Source of the DNA: Adiantum capillus-veneris | Taxonomy: Eukaryota > Streptophyta > Polypodiopsida > Polypodiales > Pteridaceae | Assembly (NCBI GenBank): GCA_014529385.2 | Contig: CM043954.1 | Span: 92,469,747-92,533,746 of the forward strand | Direction of reading: 5' to 3' | Length of the DNA stretch: 64,000 nt | Part shown: positions 1 to 11,204 of the stretch, one piece after another | Layout: each line of letters begins with the position of its first letter | Position numbering within the stretch: position 1 is the stretch's first letter | Program-made: the position numbers and the translations under genes | The notes under the pieces: generated by a model | The model's database searches: none | Told to the model about the DNA's origin: nothing | What the model saw: the letters and a program-made list of their open reading frames with translations, nothing else

Positions 1-456
1 CCACTTGTCCACAATGTTAGGGTTTAGGACTACCAAGTACATGGTACCCTCGTCATCTAGATATCTATCTCCGCTATAGCTCACAGGCACTAAGTCCTTG
101 AACTCACTAGGTCTCTCCTCTATCTTTACACAATAGCGGTCCATTCCATCTTTGTAGATCTTGGCACCTTGCTCATTGTCGTACTGGTATTTTATGAACA
201 ATAGCTTCATTGTGGCGGAAGGGTTTGATGATCCTGCTGCCATATTTTCTCTGTTGTTCAGGTTCAAGTGTTCCAAGTGTTCAGTGAAAATCTCGTAAGA
301 TCTCTCCGAAGAAGTATCAGAAACACTTCCTTCAAAGATCGGCCCTAATGGTTGCACCCAACTTTGGTTTACACTTCCCTCGGTTGATATGACACTTGCT
401 TGTTCCCCTTGTTTTGGTTGGTTATTCTGGAGATTCCTGCCCGATCTCAAATTCAT
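1..456 (-). CDS. First ORF of element copy A, partial
   Basis: The frame is open from an ATG at 456 to the window edge (152 codons) and starts MNLRSGR. It shares with the matching region of copy B (30165-31127) the MNLRSGR start, a Ser/Asp/Thr-rich stretch (SDTSSERS against TDTSSDKS), and a second block with IEERP, a GDR(Y/F) turn and (M/H)YL(V/I)V. I do not recognise the fold. It precedes gag in copy B, so it is an accessory or N-terminal Gag-like protein of the element. Function unknown. Confidence 0.6.
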   Translation of the reverse strand, partial: MNLRSGRNLQNNQPKQGEQASVISTEGSVNQSWVQPLGPIFEGSVSDTSSERSYEIFTEHLEHLNLNNRENMAAGSSNPSATMKLLFIKYQYDNEQGAKIYKDGMDRYCVKIEERPSEFKDLVPVSYSGDRYLDDEGTMYLVVLNPNIVDKW

Positions 457-623
457 CAATTCCCCTAAAGGACTTTAACTTCTCGTCTCGGCAATTTATG
501 TTCCCAAGTTTTTGTGGTCAGAATTGATCCAAACTGATTGATAATTGGTCAATTGTTTAATCTTGTCAGTTGGACAACTTCTGTTTCATCAAGTGAGAAT
601 TTTGTTGCAGTTATGCTGAAAAA

Positions 624-1340
624 GACATTATACGCGTATGATGTCTTTTTTCACAGATTTGGACTATTTTGGTTATGCTCACTCTCAGTAGACCCCTTAT
701 GCTCTGTCCACTCACAAAATTCAGTTTGAACTCTGTTTGAGCAAGTTATGGCTAATTTAGGCTTTTCTTGGCAATTTTCCGCTTTTGACTTGTTTTGGGT
801 CAATTGTGATCCAAATGGGATGAAACTTGAAATATAACCTCTAGACAGCTATTACAATGGATCTGTGTTGGCAAAGTATCAAAATATGTCCAAAATTAGG
901 TCAAAGACATCATACGCGTACGATGTCTTTTTCATCAATTTGGGTCAAGACTTGATATTTTTGCTTTCTACAGTGTTTGTAACTATCTTGTCATGTCAGA
1001 TATCAAAAATAAGTAGTGGATGTACTAAAAGACATTATACGCGTATGATGTCTTTTTTCCCAGATTTTGACTATTTTTGGTTTTAAGCCTTCTCCAATGT
1101 TTATAATTGAGTTTCAAGTGTTTTTGTCAGGTTTGAATGTAAAAACAAGATCTGAATCCAAAATTTCCTATTCTTTGCGTTTCTTGGACTCCGACTTGTC
1201 TTTTTGGGTTTCTTTGAGTGTTAATGCTCTTGTTTTAAGTTGAAATTAGGGTATAACTCCCCTTTTGAACACTCTGGTAAAGTCAAAATTTCTGTTTTGG
1301 TCTCTGTTTGGTCATTTAGACATCATACGCGTATGATGTC
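624..1340 (-). promoter_or_regulatory. Four 22-bp palindromes in the leader of copy A
   Basis: Near-perfect palindromes lie at 624-645, 906-927, 1031-1052 and 1319-1340. Each half reads GACATCATACG or one change from it, and they meet at a central ACGCGT. The copy at 1319 is perfect; the others carry one mismatched pair. They lie in the non-coding leader between the primer site and the first ATG. Spacings are 282, 125 and 288 bp, and the last lies 541 bp from the primer site. The leader of copy B has the same arrangement. Candidate roles are an RNA hairpin or dimer-linkage site, or a site for a dimeric DNA-binding protein (inference). Confidence 0.8.
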
Positions 1341-1859
1341 TAAAGTTGCATATTTCCAGTTTTTTGGCACAGAATCCTTCCTAAAGCTTTCTCTAGTGCT
1401 CAGCAACTCCCAGATACACATAAAATTTCTCTGGCTTTTGTTTATTGCAAGTTTCACTACTAACTCGACGGTTTAGTGATCTAACATGCAATCAACCATA
1501 TCAAGCAAATATTCCAATGATTACTAGCTCCAGATCAGGATCAAATGAAGTCCTACCTAAGCTATTACTAATCATCAAATGGGTTTGGTAATTGTGATTT
1601 TAAAGAGATCCACTGCCACTCACGGACTAGCAAATTCTTCTTCTATCAACAACTACTCAACACCAACAAAACAACAAACAAATCTAACCTAATCTAAAAA
1701 TACTGTCAACACGGAAGACCCAGGAATACCCCACTTCCTAGTATCTCTCGAGATCTTCGGAGTCCACCACTCCTAGATCTTTTCTAGCTAAAGTATACAA
1801 AGTAGTTTATACGACTCACCTCGTAGGATTAGTCTAAGGTCACCTACTTAGGGCTCTCG

Positions 1860-1877
1860 TCCCCGGCAGCGGCGCCA
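1860..1877 (-). other. Primer-binding site (tRNA-Asp), copy A
   Basis: The plus strand reads TCCCCGGCAGCGGCGCCA, one base different from the 3' end of plant tRNA-Asp (TCCCCGGCAACGGCGCCA). It lies two bases from the LTR start, as expected for reverse-transcription priming. Confidence 0.85.
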
Positions 1878-1879
1878 AA

Positions 1880-2503
1880 TGTTAAGGCGGTTACGCCGCT
1901 AGCGGAAGCTAAATAGCGAGAACTCAACCAACAACAGAATTTGTCAGACGAGGACGGAGCTTGACCCGCAGGCACATGGAAACAACTAGGTGGGTGTCAA
2001 ATCACCTACTCGACCTTCTAATGACAATCACTACTAAGGAAATCAAATCTAAGTTCTAAAATACGCAAGTGACTGAAATCCGTACTACGAACGAATGCTA
2101 TACGAAACAGGATCTAGAATCATTGAATCGATCTCAAACTCAAGGGGAAGTCTATACACTAGGTAAGAACAACACCCTAAAGACTTGAACTGCAAAATCA
2201 ACCTATAATCACTCCGTGCGGTAAACGCGTATGAAGACTGGCCGAAAAATACAGGTGACCGAAACTTGACCCCGATGGTACTAATGCGTAGCTCTACTCG
2301 TTGTGGTTCTATAGATATGCTGCACGCTCCATTCCGACACACGAGTTGGAAGAAAACTCACACCGAAGCTCGTAGGAACTTACCACACATAGAAGCCGAT
2401 AGCGCGCACTCTTGGTATCTGTGCATAGCCCTCGCCGTTGCTAACACAATGGCGGTGTCGCTTCTCCAATGGCGGCTTCGTAGCTCGCGTAGCAAGTAGA
2501 TAA

Positions 2504-2590
<87 letters not shown>

Positions 2591-2878
2591 ACACAGTCAC
2601 GACGCACCAAAAACTCTCTTTGATTAAATAAAAAACTCCTTTTAGGTTACAAAACTTTGGCTTATATACCTCAGCCTTGGAGGTGAGAACATCTCTAACT
2701 AATTACATCAGCAAGTGAAATTACTTCGGAATTACAAGCTGGAAACTCAATTGAGTCCCGTTACTTAATGAATGGCTCCAATCAAAATCAATGTCGGAAA
2801 GACATTTATTACAATCAATGGTTACAAAAATGATGAGTGTGAGCAAAAATGTGGGTGTGATCCTCTGCTGGCTCAACA
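1880..2878 (-). repeat. 5' LTR of copy A
   Basis: It starts TGTTAAGGCG and ends CTCAACA, so it has TG...CA-type ends. It aligns in patches with the copy B LTRs: GCGAGAACTCA near the start, the GAGCTTGACCCGCA / AAGCTCGACCCGCA block, and a GTGGGTGTG / GTGGGGTGTG end. It contains a (CT)n run at 2506-2588 and a half palindrome (ACGCGTATGA) near 2226. The right edge is set by eye, since no second LTR is in view. Confidence 0.7.
2506..2588. repeat. (CT)n microsatellite inside the LTR
   Basis: About 83 bp of uninterrupted CT lies inside the copy A LTR. The copy B LTRs have only a few CT units at the matching place, so the run expanded in this copy or lineage. Confidence 0.95.
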
Positions 2879-3049
2879 ATAGACAATCTCCTTTTGGACC
2901 CCTATTGAGAAGTAACCATCTCTCCTCTTGGTCCCTTGCTGAGATAAGTCTAGAAGCACATGTCTCTATTCTAACTCTTGTTCCCATTTATTCTTCCACA
3001 TTAAATGATCGGTTTAATATGAGAAAATCATTTGGGTTAGCTAGATATT

Positions 3050-6000
3050 TGATTTTACGACATTACCTCTCTCTTGAAATCATAGACGTCCTCGACTATG
3101 AGGTAGAGAAGATAAAGCCTAGTCATTAGTCCATGTTTCTTAGCGGGTAGAGGATCCCTTTTCACCCTACGGCATCATTCCAGAATGGATGACTAATCCA
3201 TTTGGTGCTCGGGACACTTAGCTACTGCAAGCATGGCTGCTCTTTAATCCATATCATACTTCCATAGTAGAGTGACAAGTTCTACTTGGTGTTTGGGAGA
3301 CGTCGTCACCACAAACATGATCCTAAGCATGCATACTATTTAAATTTGTGCACAATAAAAAGAGAACTAGTCTTATAAGACAAAAATAGTGTTCATTTAA
3401 AATGCATTTTCATTTGCTTACTCTAGTGTAGCAAGGTTCATATTATCCTTACGCTAGGTTTCTTGCATCCATCTAGCATCTTTAAAAGGATAATCCTTAA
3501 ACTTAATAAGATATCGTCGGGTATTCTTACCGTTTCTTAATACCTTGTCTTCATGTCATAGGATGGACTCAGATTGAAGTACTTCTTCTTGATCTTTGAT
3601 TTTTGGAGGGTCTGCTACTATTGCTTATTTTGGTGGCGCTCCTTTGTAAGGTTTAAGTTAACTCCCATGGATAACATTATGTATGAGCCAATGGTTGGGC
3701 AACTTTAATTGATAAGCCATCTCATTGATTGGCTTAAGAATTTAAAAAGGACCATAGTATCCTTTTGCTAGTTTAGCATAATACTCTTGGTGTCCCGTAG
3801 GATTCTTTCCCGTAGTATGCCTTAGGTGAGCCTTGAGAAACTTTAGCAAGACCCAATCATTTCCCTTAAAGGCTAAGGATCTTCTGTGCTTATTAGCAAC
3901 AATCCTTTTTGCCTTTTTTGTGAGATGGATATAACCTCTTTAATCTTGGGAAAAGACTCTTGTGAGTCTCAGCTATATTTATCAGCAACAAAGATCTTCC
4001 CATGTACTTTAAGTAGTAAGGGACCTTTGGATCTTTCCTCCTTATCCTCGACAGGTACTTTCCCCATAAAATTATGTACAATGTCATTGTACACATACTC
4101 TATAACAGGTAGGTACTTCTCTCATGATCTACTTCTATGACATAGACTTTTAGTAGATCAAGAATCAATAGATTAGTTATTTCACTTTGATCATGCATTT
4201 GTGGATGATAGGCCAAAAGAGAAATTTAATCTAATTCCTAGATTCTCAAAGAGACCCTTCCAAAAATTATTTTCATTCTAGGATCTTTGTCCGACACTAT
4301 GGATGTTGGCAAGCCATGATACTTGAAAATTTGAGATTTGATGCGCTGTAATAGTTTTTTTGATAGGCATAGAGTGTGTTTTCTTGTTAAGCATGTGGAT
4401 TGAAACAATCCAAGTTTCTTCCCTCGATCAAATTTCAACTTTTGGTATACCACGCATTTTGAAACATACTCTTGTATGTTTACTTTTTGTGGTAGACCAA
4501 CAGAAATACATTTCTATTGCTCAAAGAGTAGATTGTGGAATCCCTCTTTGCCCCACATAAGGAGAAGCATGGGATTCATACATGAATTTCTTATTGTATG
4601 GGTAAGTAACATAGCCTATTGTCTTTTGGAAGATAACAATCCTTCAAGGTGAATGGTTCTTTTTTTTTCCCTATTGCAAAGGCTGTAATTATGTACTTAA
4701 AGTCTCGGTCAGTATCATACTTATCTATCATAAAAGATAGATCATTGTGAGTTGCTAAAGACACCACATTTACCCTTGGCCATTGTGAAAGTGCATCGAC
4801 CACTTGATTGTGATTTCCAGCAATGTGAGCAATGTGAAATTTGAATTATCAAATAAAATTTGCCCACCTCACTTGTTTGTCGGAAAGCTTGGTTTGCATC
4901 ATGAAGTTCTTAAGGCTTTGTGATCCTTCCGTAGGATGAATGGAGTCCCCAAGAGATAGTGTTTCCACGTTTCTAGGGCATATAGAATAGCTAGTATCTC
5001 TTTTTTGTATTTGCCCAATATTCGCTTGTTAGAGTTGAGTCTTTGGCTGTCATATGCTATGGCATGCCCTTCTTGAAGTAAAATATCTCCAAGGCAATCA
5101 CCACAAGCATCACATTGGACCTCAAATGTCTTTGAGAGATCTAGTAGTGTGAGCACAAGGTGAGAGATAAGCTTCTCAAAAGCTTCTTGCACTTTTGTAG
5201 TCCATGAATACTTAACGTTCTTTTTTGTTAAGTCATGTAATGGGCCTGCTATTAGCGAGGATTTTTCTATGAATCATCTATAGTATGCACACATACCTAT
5301 AAAGCTTTGTACCTCCTGTAGATTCCTTGGATTAGGCCATCCTTTTATTAACTCTAACCTTGTTGGATCCATACGGGTGCCACATTTAGAGATAATGTGA
5401 CCTAAATGAATCTCTTGCAGGAAAAATTAACTTTTCTTTTGATTAATGAAAAGCTTATTCTCTCTCACAACTTGAAAGATTGCCTAGAGGTGTTGCTTGT
5501 ACTCCTCAAGAGAATTTAAGTGGCCTGTGAGGCATGAATTTTGTTTTCGATAGTGATCTTATTTAGTGCTCTATAGTTGACACACATGTGATATGTGCCG
5601 TCTTTCTTTTGCACTAAAATTATTGGTGAACAGAATGGAGAGGATCTAGGCCTCACCATCCCTTTTTCCACCAATTCATGAACTTGCCTCATGATCTCCT
5701 CTTGTTGAGCTTGTGAAACTCAATAAGGAGGTTTATTAGGCGGTGAGCTTTCTGGTAGGAGCTCTATTACATGGTTATCATCCCTCGTTTTGGAGGTAGC
5801 TCACTAGGGATGCCATCAATGAAAAAATCTTGGAATCTATTTAGGAAATTAGACAACTCTAATTCCTCTTGATTCCCTTTATTGCTACTTGTGAAAACAT
5901 TAAAATATTTACAAGGTCTCTAACAAAAATCATATACGTAGAAGTAGAGATTTTCATGGACTTATCAAAAGCAAGCATATTTACCAGGGATATGGTGTTG

Positions 6001-8115
6001 ACCGACTAATTAGCATCTATGTACATGCTTTCCCTGTAGATGAAGTAGATTCTCCTTTCAGGTAACTTCATGTTGGCAGCCATGTGGCTGAACCACGGTG
6101 CCCCTCGGATAACTTCCTCATGTTGGAGAGGAGAGATGAAGAAATCTTCCTTGTCAACATAGCCTTGGATATGAAGCCTCAATTTCCCAATCAAGGGAGT
6201 AACTGCGGCTTCTTGCCCCTTGAGGGCTCCATCGGCTACAACCACATCTCCCATCTGATGAGCTTGAATGCCTAACTTGGTGGCCAACTCTATTGATATG
6301 AAATTGTGAGTAGAGCCAGGGTCAAACAAGATGAATAAATCATGCTCCCTTACCTTTCCCCAAGCACAGGAGAGAGGTGATCCTTTGAAATGATCATCCT
6401 CTTTTGGAGCTTCGATTGTGGAAGCTCTAGGAATCTCATTGCAGGCATTTCTTTCGGGGCAAGAACGATAGCCATGTCCTTGCTCCCCACACTGAAAGCA
6501 TTTGGTATCCTTATGAAAAGCTTCTAGCTCTTCAGGAGAGAGTTTATTTTTACCTTTGTAAACTCCCTTCTCCTTGGACTGATTGTTGTTGGAATTGCCT
6601 TAGGAAGAGTTTGGGGCATTGTTCTTCCCTTTTGCTTCATTTAAAATTTATTTTCCATGGGCTTGGGATTACTTTTAGCCCCTTGTTGGAAATTAATGCG
6701 AGAAGCAACCCTAGGGTGGTGGATTACTTCCATGATAGAACCAGGCCGTTGGGAGTTGACATACTCGGCCATTTATTCAGGTAATCCCACACATAATTGT
6801 TGCTTTTGCTCGACAAAGTATATCCTTTGAAAGACAATAGTCTTTAGATGTAAATCCCAAAACTTGTCCACATATTTGTGGATAGACTCATTGAAGAAGC
6901 AGCTTCAAACTCCCCCATTTGGTAAGCACTTTTTCCTTTGCATCACTTGCAAGGAACCCGAGGGATTCACCATGGAAAACTTACCGCACCACGTAAGTGC
7001 AGGGGAGGGGTTTTTTTTTTTACAAGTTACATAAGCGTATAAGTTAGGGGAGAGGCCCCTAATAATTGATCTCCTAAGCTCTAAATAGGGGAACGGGTAT
7101 CATATTTAGGGGGAGGCAGGAAATGAGAGAAATTTTTTGTGTTTCAAAATAATGGCTTCCCAAAAGAGTCCTCCCTCAAACTTGTGAGTCAATAGCTACA
7201 AATATACATGCAAGAACTAGCACTGCTTTGTATCAATTGCTTGTTTTGTGATTATAGTTCATTTGTTGAGGGATGAAAGCTATAAAGAGCTTGTATAGAT
7301 GCAAATTCACACAGAGAACCTAAAAAAACTTTATAACCATGTTTTTTGAGTAATTTAGATGGGTCCAAATTGGACGAGTAGCTAGAGTGTAGGCTGAACA
7401 GGCACATAGTTTGAAAGTCAAACTAAAACACATTGAGGGTACATCTAGTTATCAACAGAAGTGGTTCCTTTGTATGTTGCCAATCACTATGCTACACACT
7501 CTTTGATTAGTTTTACACAGCTAGATCATGTGAGACCTATATTTTATATGTAAGATAGGGGTATGATAGTTTTCTGCATTGATTATCGTATAAGCGGAGA
7601 AAGGGGGGTCATAATCTCTAATATGAGTCGTATATAGGGTTTTTATCAAAGTTGTCCACTCTCGCAAGTGGCATCCCATTTTGTATAGAGTGAATCCCCC
7701 GGGGCAAGGAATTGCTTCATGATGGAAACTCGTAGAGTTTTCCATGTCTTTGGGTCTTTGCCATTGCCACAAAGGCTAGCCCATCATTGACGAGTAGATT
7801 TTTGGAAGTGCATAGCTACATGACGTACATTGGAGGACTTCGTGAAGCCCTTGCTCCAAAGGCTGCATCAAATTATTGGATGAAGGCCAATACTTTGTCG
7901 ATAGAACCAAAGGTGCCATCATAGGTGAGAAAAGAGATACTCTTTCCTCCCTCTGAACTTCTTGTTCTTTTGGGACCTTTGCCAAGCAGGGTAAGCTTTG
8001 TGATGTCCTCCCCTCTTGTATTCTCTAGGAGAATAGCTATTGCTTTTGTCGAAAGAGGAGGAAGGTGAAGAAGAGGGTGACCTCTTTCTTACCTTTTTCT
8101 TCCTTTGTTTCCTCT
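3050..8115 (-). mobile_element. Decayed chromovirus-type Ty3 element (fossil)
   Basis: Parts are recognisable in order along the minus strand: basic Ser-rich gag start (about 8000-8115), gag core (about 7500-7950), a zinc knuckle of form CFQCGEQGHGYRSC (near 6490), protease with FDPGSTHNFIS (6006-6330), reverse transcriptase (about 5230-5760), RNase H (4899-5192), an ADALSQW-type linker (near 4800), integrase with KYHGLPTSIVSDKDP (about 3890-4450), and a chromodomain-like end with YLIKFKDYP (about 3480-3600). The frames are broken many times, so it is old and dead. LTRs were not identified. A low-similarity stretch near 7000-7500 may be an insertion. Confidence 0.8.
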
Positions 8116-11100
8116 TTGATAAGCCTTGGGAATTAAACAGTCAATAACAATTCGTGCAAGAACCATATAGCAAAATAACGAATGTAGAAATTTGTGTCTG
8201 GTTGTATCAATACCACTAGAAAGTTTTTTATTGAAGCATGGATTTGAGATACAATCAAGTGTGCCAATCTCATCATCCCATATGTATGTAATTTTTAGGG
8301 ATGTTAAGTTTCCTAAATTTATGAGTTACAAATCTTTTAGATTTGGACAATTATCCAAATCTAATGTTCAAACATGGATCCTCTTTGGGATTGAGATCCA
8401 GTCAATTGTCCAAGTCTTATCCCCTATGTTTGTGTATTTGTTAGGGATATTAAGGTGTTAGAAACATTAACTAAGCGTTTTGGATTTGAGATAAGCTTTA
8501 AGGAATAGACAATCGACCACAATCGTTGCAAGACCCATGAATAAGTTAACAAAAGAAAAATTTGGTATTTAGTTGTACCAAACCCATGGGGTAAAGGTGG
8601 TCTTTGAAGCTTGGGTTTAAGATTTGGATAGTTGTCTACATGTAGTTTGGGGCTAAGAGCTAGAGAGTTGTGTGGATCTCATCACATAGGTTTTTGTATT
8701 TGTTATAGATGTGAGAGGCCTTAAATCATGTTCACATTTATGAGAGTTGGACAACCATCCAAATATCAAGTTTAAACATGGATTCTCTTTCGGCTTGAGA
8801 TTTGGATGATGGTCCAAATCTCATCTCCAGGGATGTTAAGCATCCTAAACTTGTGAGTCACCCCATGATCTTCTACCAGTTATAACCTAGTAACTCGATT
8901 ACTAGGGAGTCATTGTAGGATAATTTCACCATGGAACTCTTGCTTTTGATGGCCATCCAAATCTTGTGCACCCTATGTGTGATGTTCATGCAAAATCTCC
9001 CTCCTTTGAATTCAACCTCTTAAGATTTTGACATATCATGAAGTTGTGTTTTGATGGAGCAAAAAATGGTGACACATGAGTTTTGGATAGCCATCCATAT
9101 CTCAACCATTCAACCTTTTCCTATATTCCTACGACACTTATAAAGTAGGGGCTTGATTAGTGCAACAATGCTCCTTGAAGAAATGAAAATTGAAATCATT
9201 GCAGTTTTTGAGTTACTTATGAAATGCTAGTAAGAGCAAGAATGTTGTATGTATAGCCCCCTCAGAAGAACCCACAATAGAATTTATTCCAAAGGCCCTA
9301 AATATTTCAATCACTACTCAAATATCATGTCCATTCCAATGTCAAGACAAGGGGGATGCACTTGCCAAACCATTTCACAAAAGAGTGCACATTTACTAGT
9401 ATTGGAGAGGATGAAGGGGTTCACCACTCACTTGTAAGGTGGTTGCACCCAAGGGGGTATGAGATCTAGAGGCTTGGGGGGGGGGGGGGGGGAGGGTATT
9501 TGGATGCTAATCCAAGTGTGAGGAAGAATAATAAGACTCCAATTCCAATTCCATTGAATAGAAAAGTGCAAATTTAAAAGTATTAGAAAAGATACTAGGA
9601 TTGAGCACTCTTTTGTAAGTATCTTGTGCCCAAGCATGGCATGAGATCTCGACGACCATCCAAATTTCAAGAGAAGGATTCAAAAGAATTGTTGAAAGAC
9701 CATCCCATAGAAGAGATCACATCTACTAGTATTGGTGAGGTTGATAGGGTTGAGATTTGAGAAGGTGATTGCACCCTAGGGAGCATGAGACTTGGCTGCC
9801 CATCCAAATTTCAAGAGAAGAATTTAAAAAAAGGGTGCACTTGCAAGAGCATTTCATAAAAGAGTGAATAGTTAATGGTATTGGAGAGATTTTGAGGGGG
9901 ATAGTTGGAAGACCAGCTAATATGGAAAGACAACCTTGATTTGTGATTCTCTACCATTTATAACCAACAAGCAACACAATTAGTAGGGAGTTGTTGTACA
10001 CCATGGAACTCTTAATATTTGGATGACCGTCCAAATTTCAGGTAGCTTGTGTGCAAAGATCATGCAAGAGCACCATCCATTTTCATTTCTCCTCTTGTAT
10101 TTGTACATCTTATGAAGTTGTGTTTTGGTGTAACAAAATATGGTTGCACATAAGTTTTGAAATCCATCCAAATATCCACCTTTGAACTTCTCCATGTCTA
10201 CATGGGCCACTTGTAACCTAGCAACTTGATTAGTGTAGCAATGTGCCTTGAAGAAATTAAAAGTGAGACCATTGAGTTTCTTTTGAAATGCTAATTAGAT
10301 GAGAAAAGGTTGTATGTATAGCTTCTACAAGAGGACTTCCCCAAAGTTCTCTTGAGATTTTAACCACTATTCTAATCTCGTACCAAAATGTGCAATTCTC
10401 TTGCAGAATCTCACTTTTATTTATGTTCCTTCTAAAGAGGGTTTTCTAGGATTGAGATTCAAACACTTGTTAGCAGACGCATGTTTAATTGTCACAAGAA
10501 AATTTTTAAAAAAAGATGCACTAGCAAGAGTTATTGCAAAAAGAGTGCATTTTTATAGTATTGGTGAGGCCACTAGGGTTTAAGTTTAAGAAGGGGATTG
10601 CACCCAAGGGGGGCCTACATATAGACACTTGTCCACATGTCTAGAGAAGAATTCAAAGAAAAAGGTGTACTTGCTACAAGACCATTGCACATTACTTAAG
10701 AGAGTGCTCGGTTGCACACTCCCTTGCAAGGAGGTGACACACCCAAGGGGCCATGAGATTTGGATCCCCGTCCAAATTTAAAGAGAGGAATTCACAAAGA
10801 AAAGGGTGCACCTTCAAGACCGTTGTACATAAGAGTACATATTTACTACTATTGAAGAGGTTCCTTTCTTCTTTTTCTTTTCTCCTATTGCGATCTAGAC
10901 CACTATTCAAATCTCATCAGGAGGGGTTTCTACGATTGAGACCCGGGGAGTCCACTATGTAAAAATTGCATATAGCATATGTGAACAAGAGGTATTAATA
11001 TAATTCCTTACCTATATATTTTCAAGTATTATATGTACCCCTTATGTATGCATTTTTGTGAAAAAACTAGCCCTTATGTATGCCAATTTTCACTTTTTCA

Positions 11101-11204
11101 ATTAAAAAACCCTGTATGTAAGTACATTTTTTTTGTAAATGTACTTAATTATACATCCCTTATTTTGTTTGCACGTGCTATCTTACATATGGACATCCCA
11201 GGGG

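Larger units (their letters stand above)
1..2878 (-). mobile_element. Ty3-type LTR retroelement, copy A (5' part, runs off the left edge)
   Basis: This is the 5' end of an LTR element transcribed right to left. From right to left it has an LTR (1880-2878), a tRNA-Asp primer site (1860-1877), a leader of about 1.4 kb with four palindromes, and the start of a coding frame (456 down to 1). The same order and a similar first protein occur in copy B at 17808-33875, so the two belong to one family. The LTRs differ enough to be separate lineages. The right LTR edge butts against chromovirus 3' sequence, so copy A may have landed in that older fossil (inference). The 3' half and the left target duplication are outside the window. 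Confidence 0.8.

Noticed and set aside
624-1340. Regularly recurring 22-bp palindromes as a CRISPR array
   Set aside because: Only four copies, unequal spacings of 125-288 bp, in an LTR-element leader of a plant-like genome. No cas genes.
2358-2600. Open frame of Arg/Glu repeats
   Set aside because: Translation of the (CT)n microsatellite.
8192-8461. 89-codon plus-strand frame
   Set aside because: Falls in the degenerate palindrome repeats, where similar sequence nearby is not open. Likely chance.
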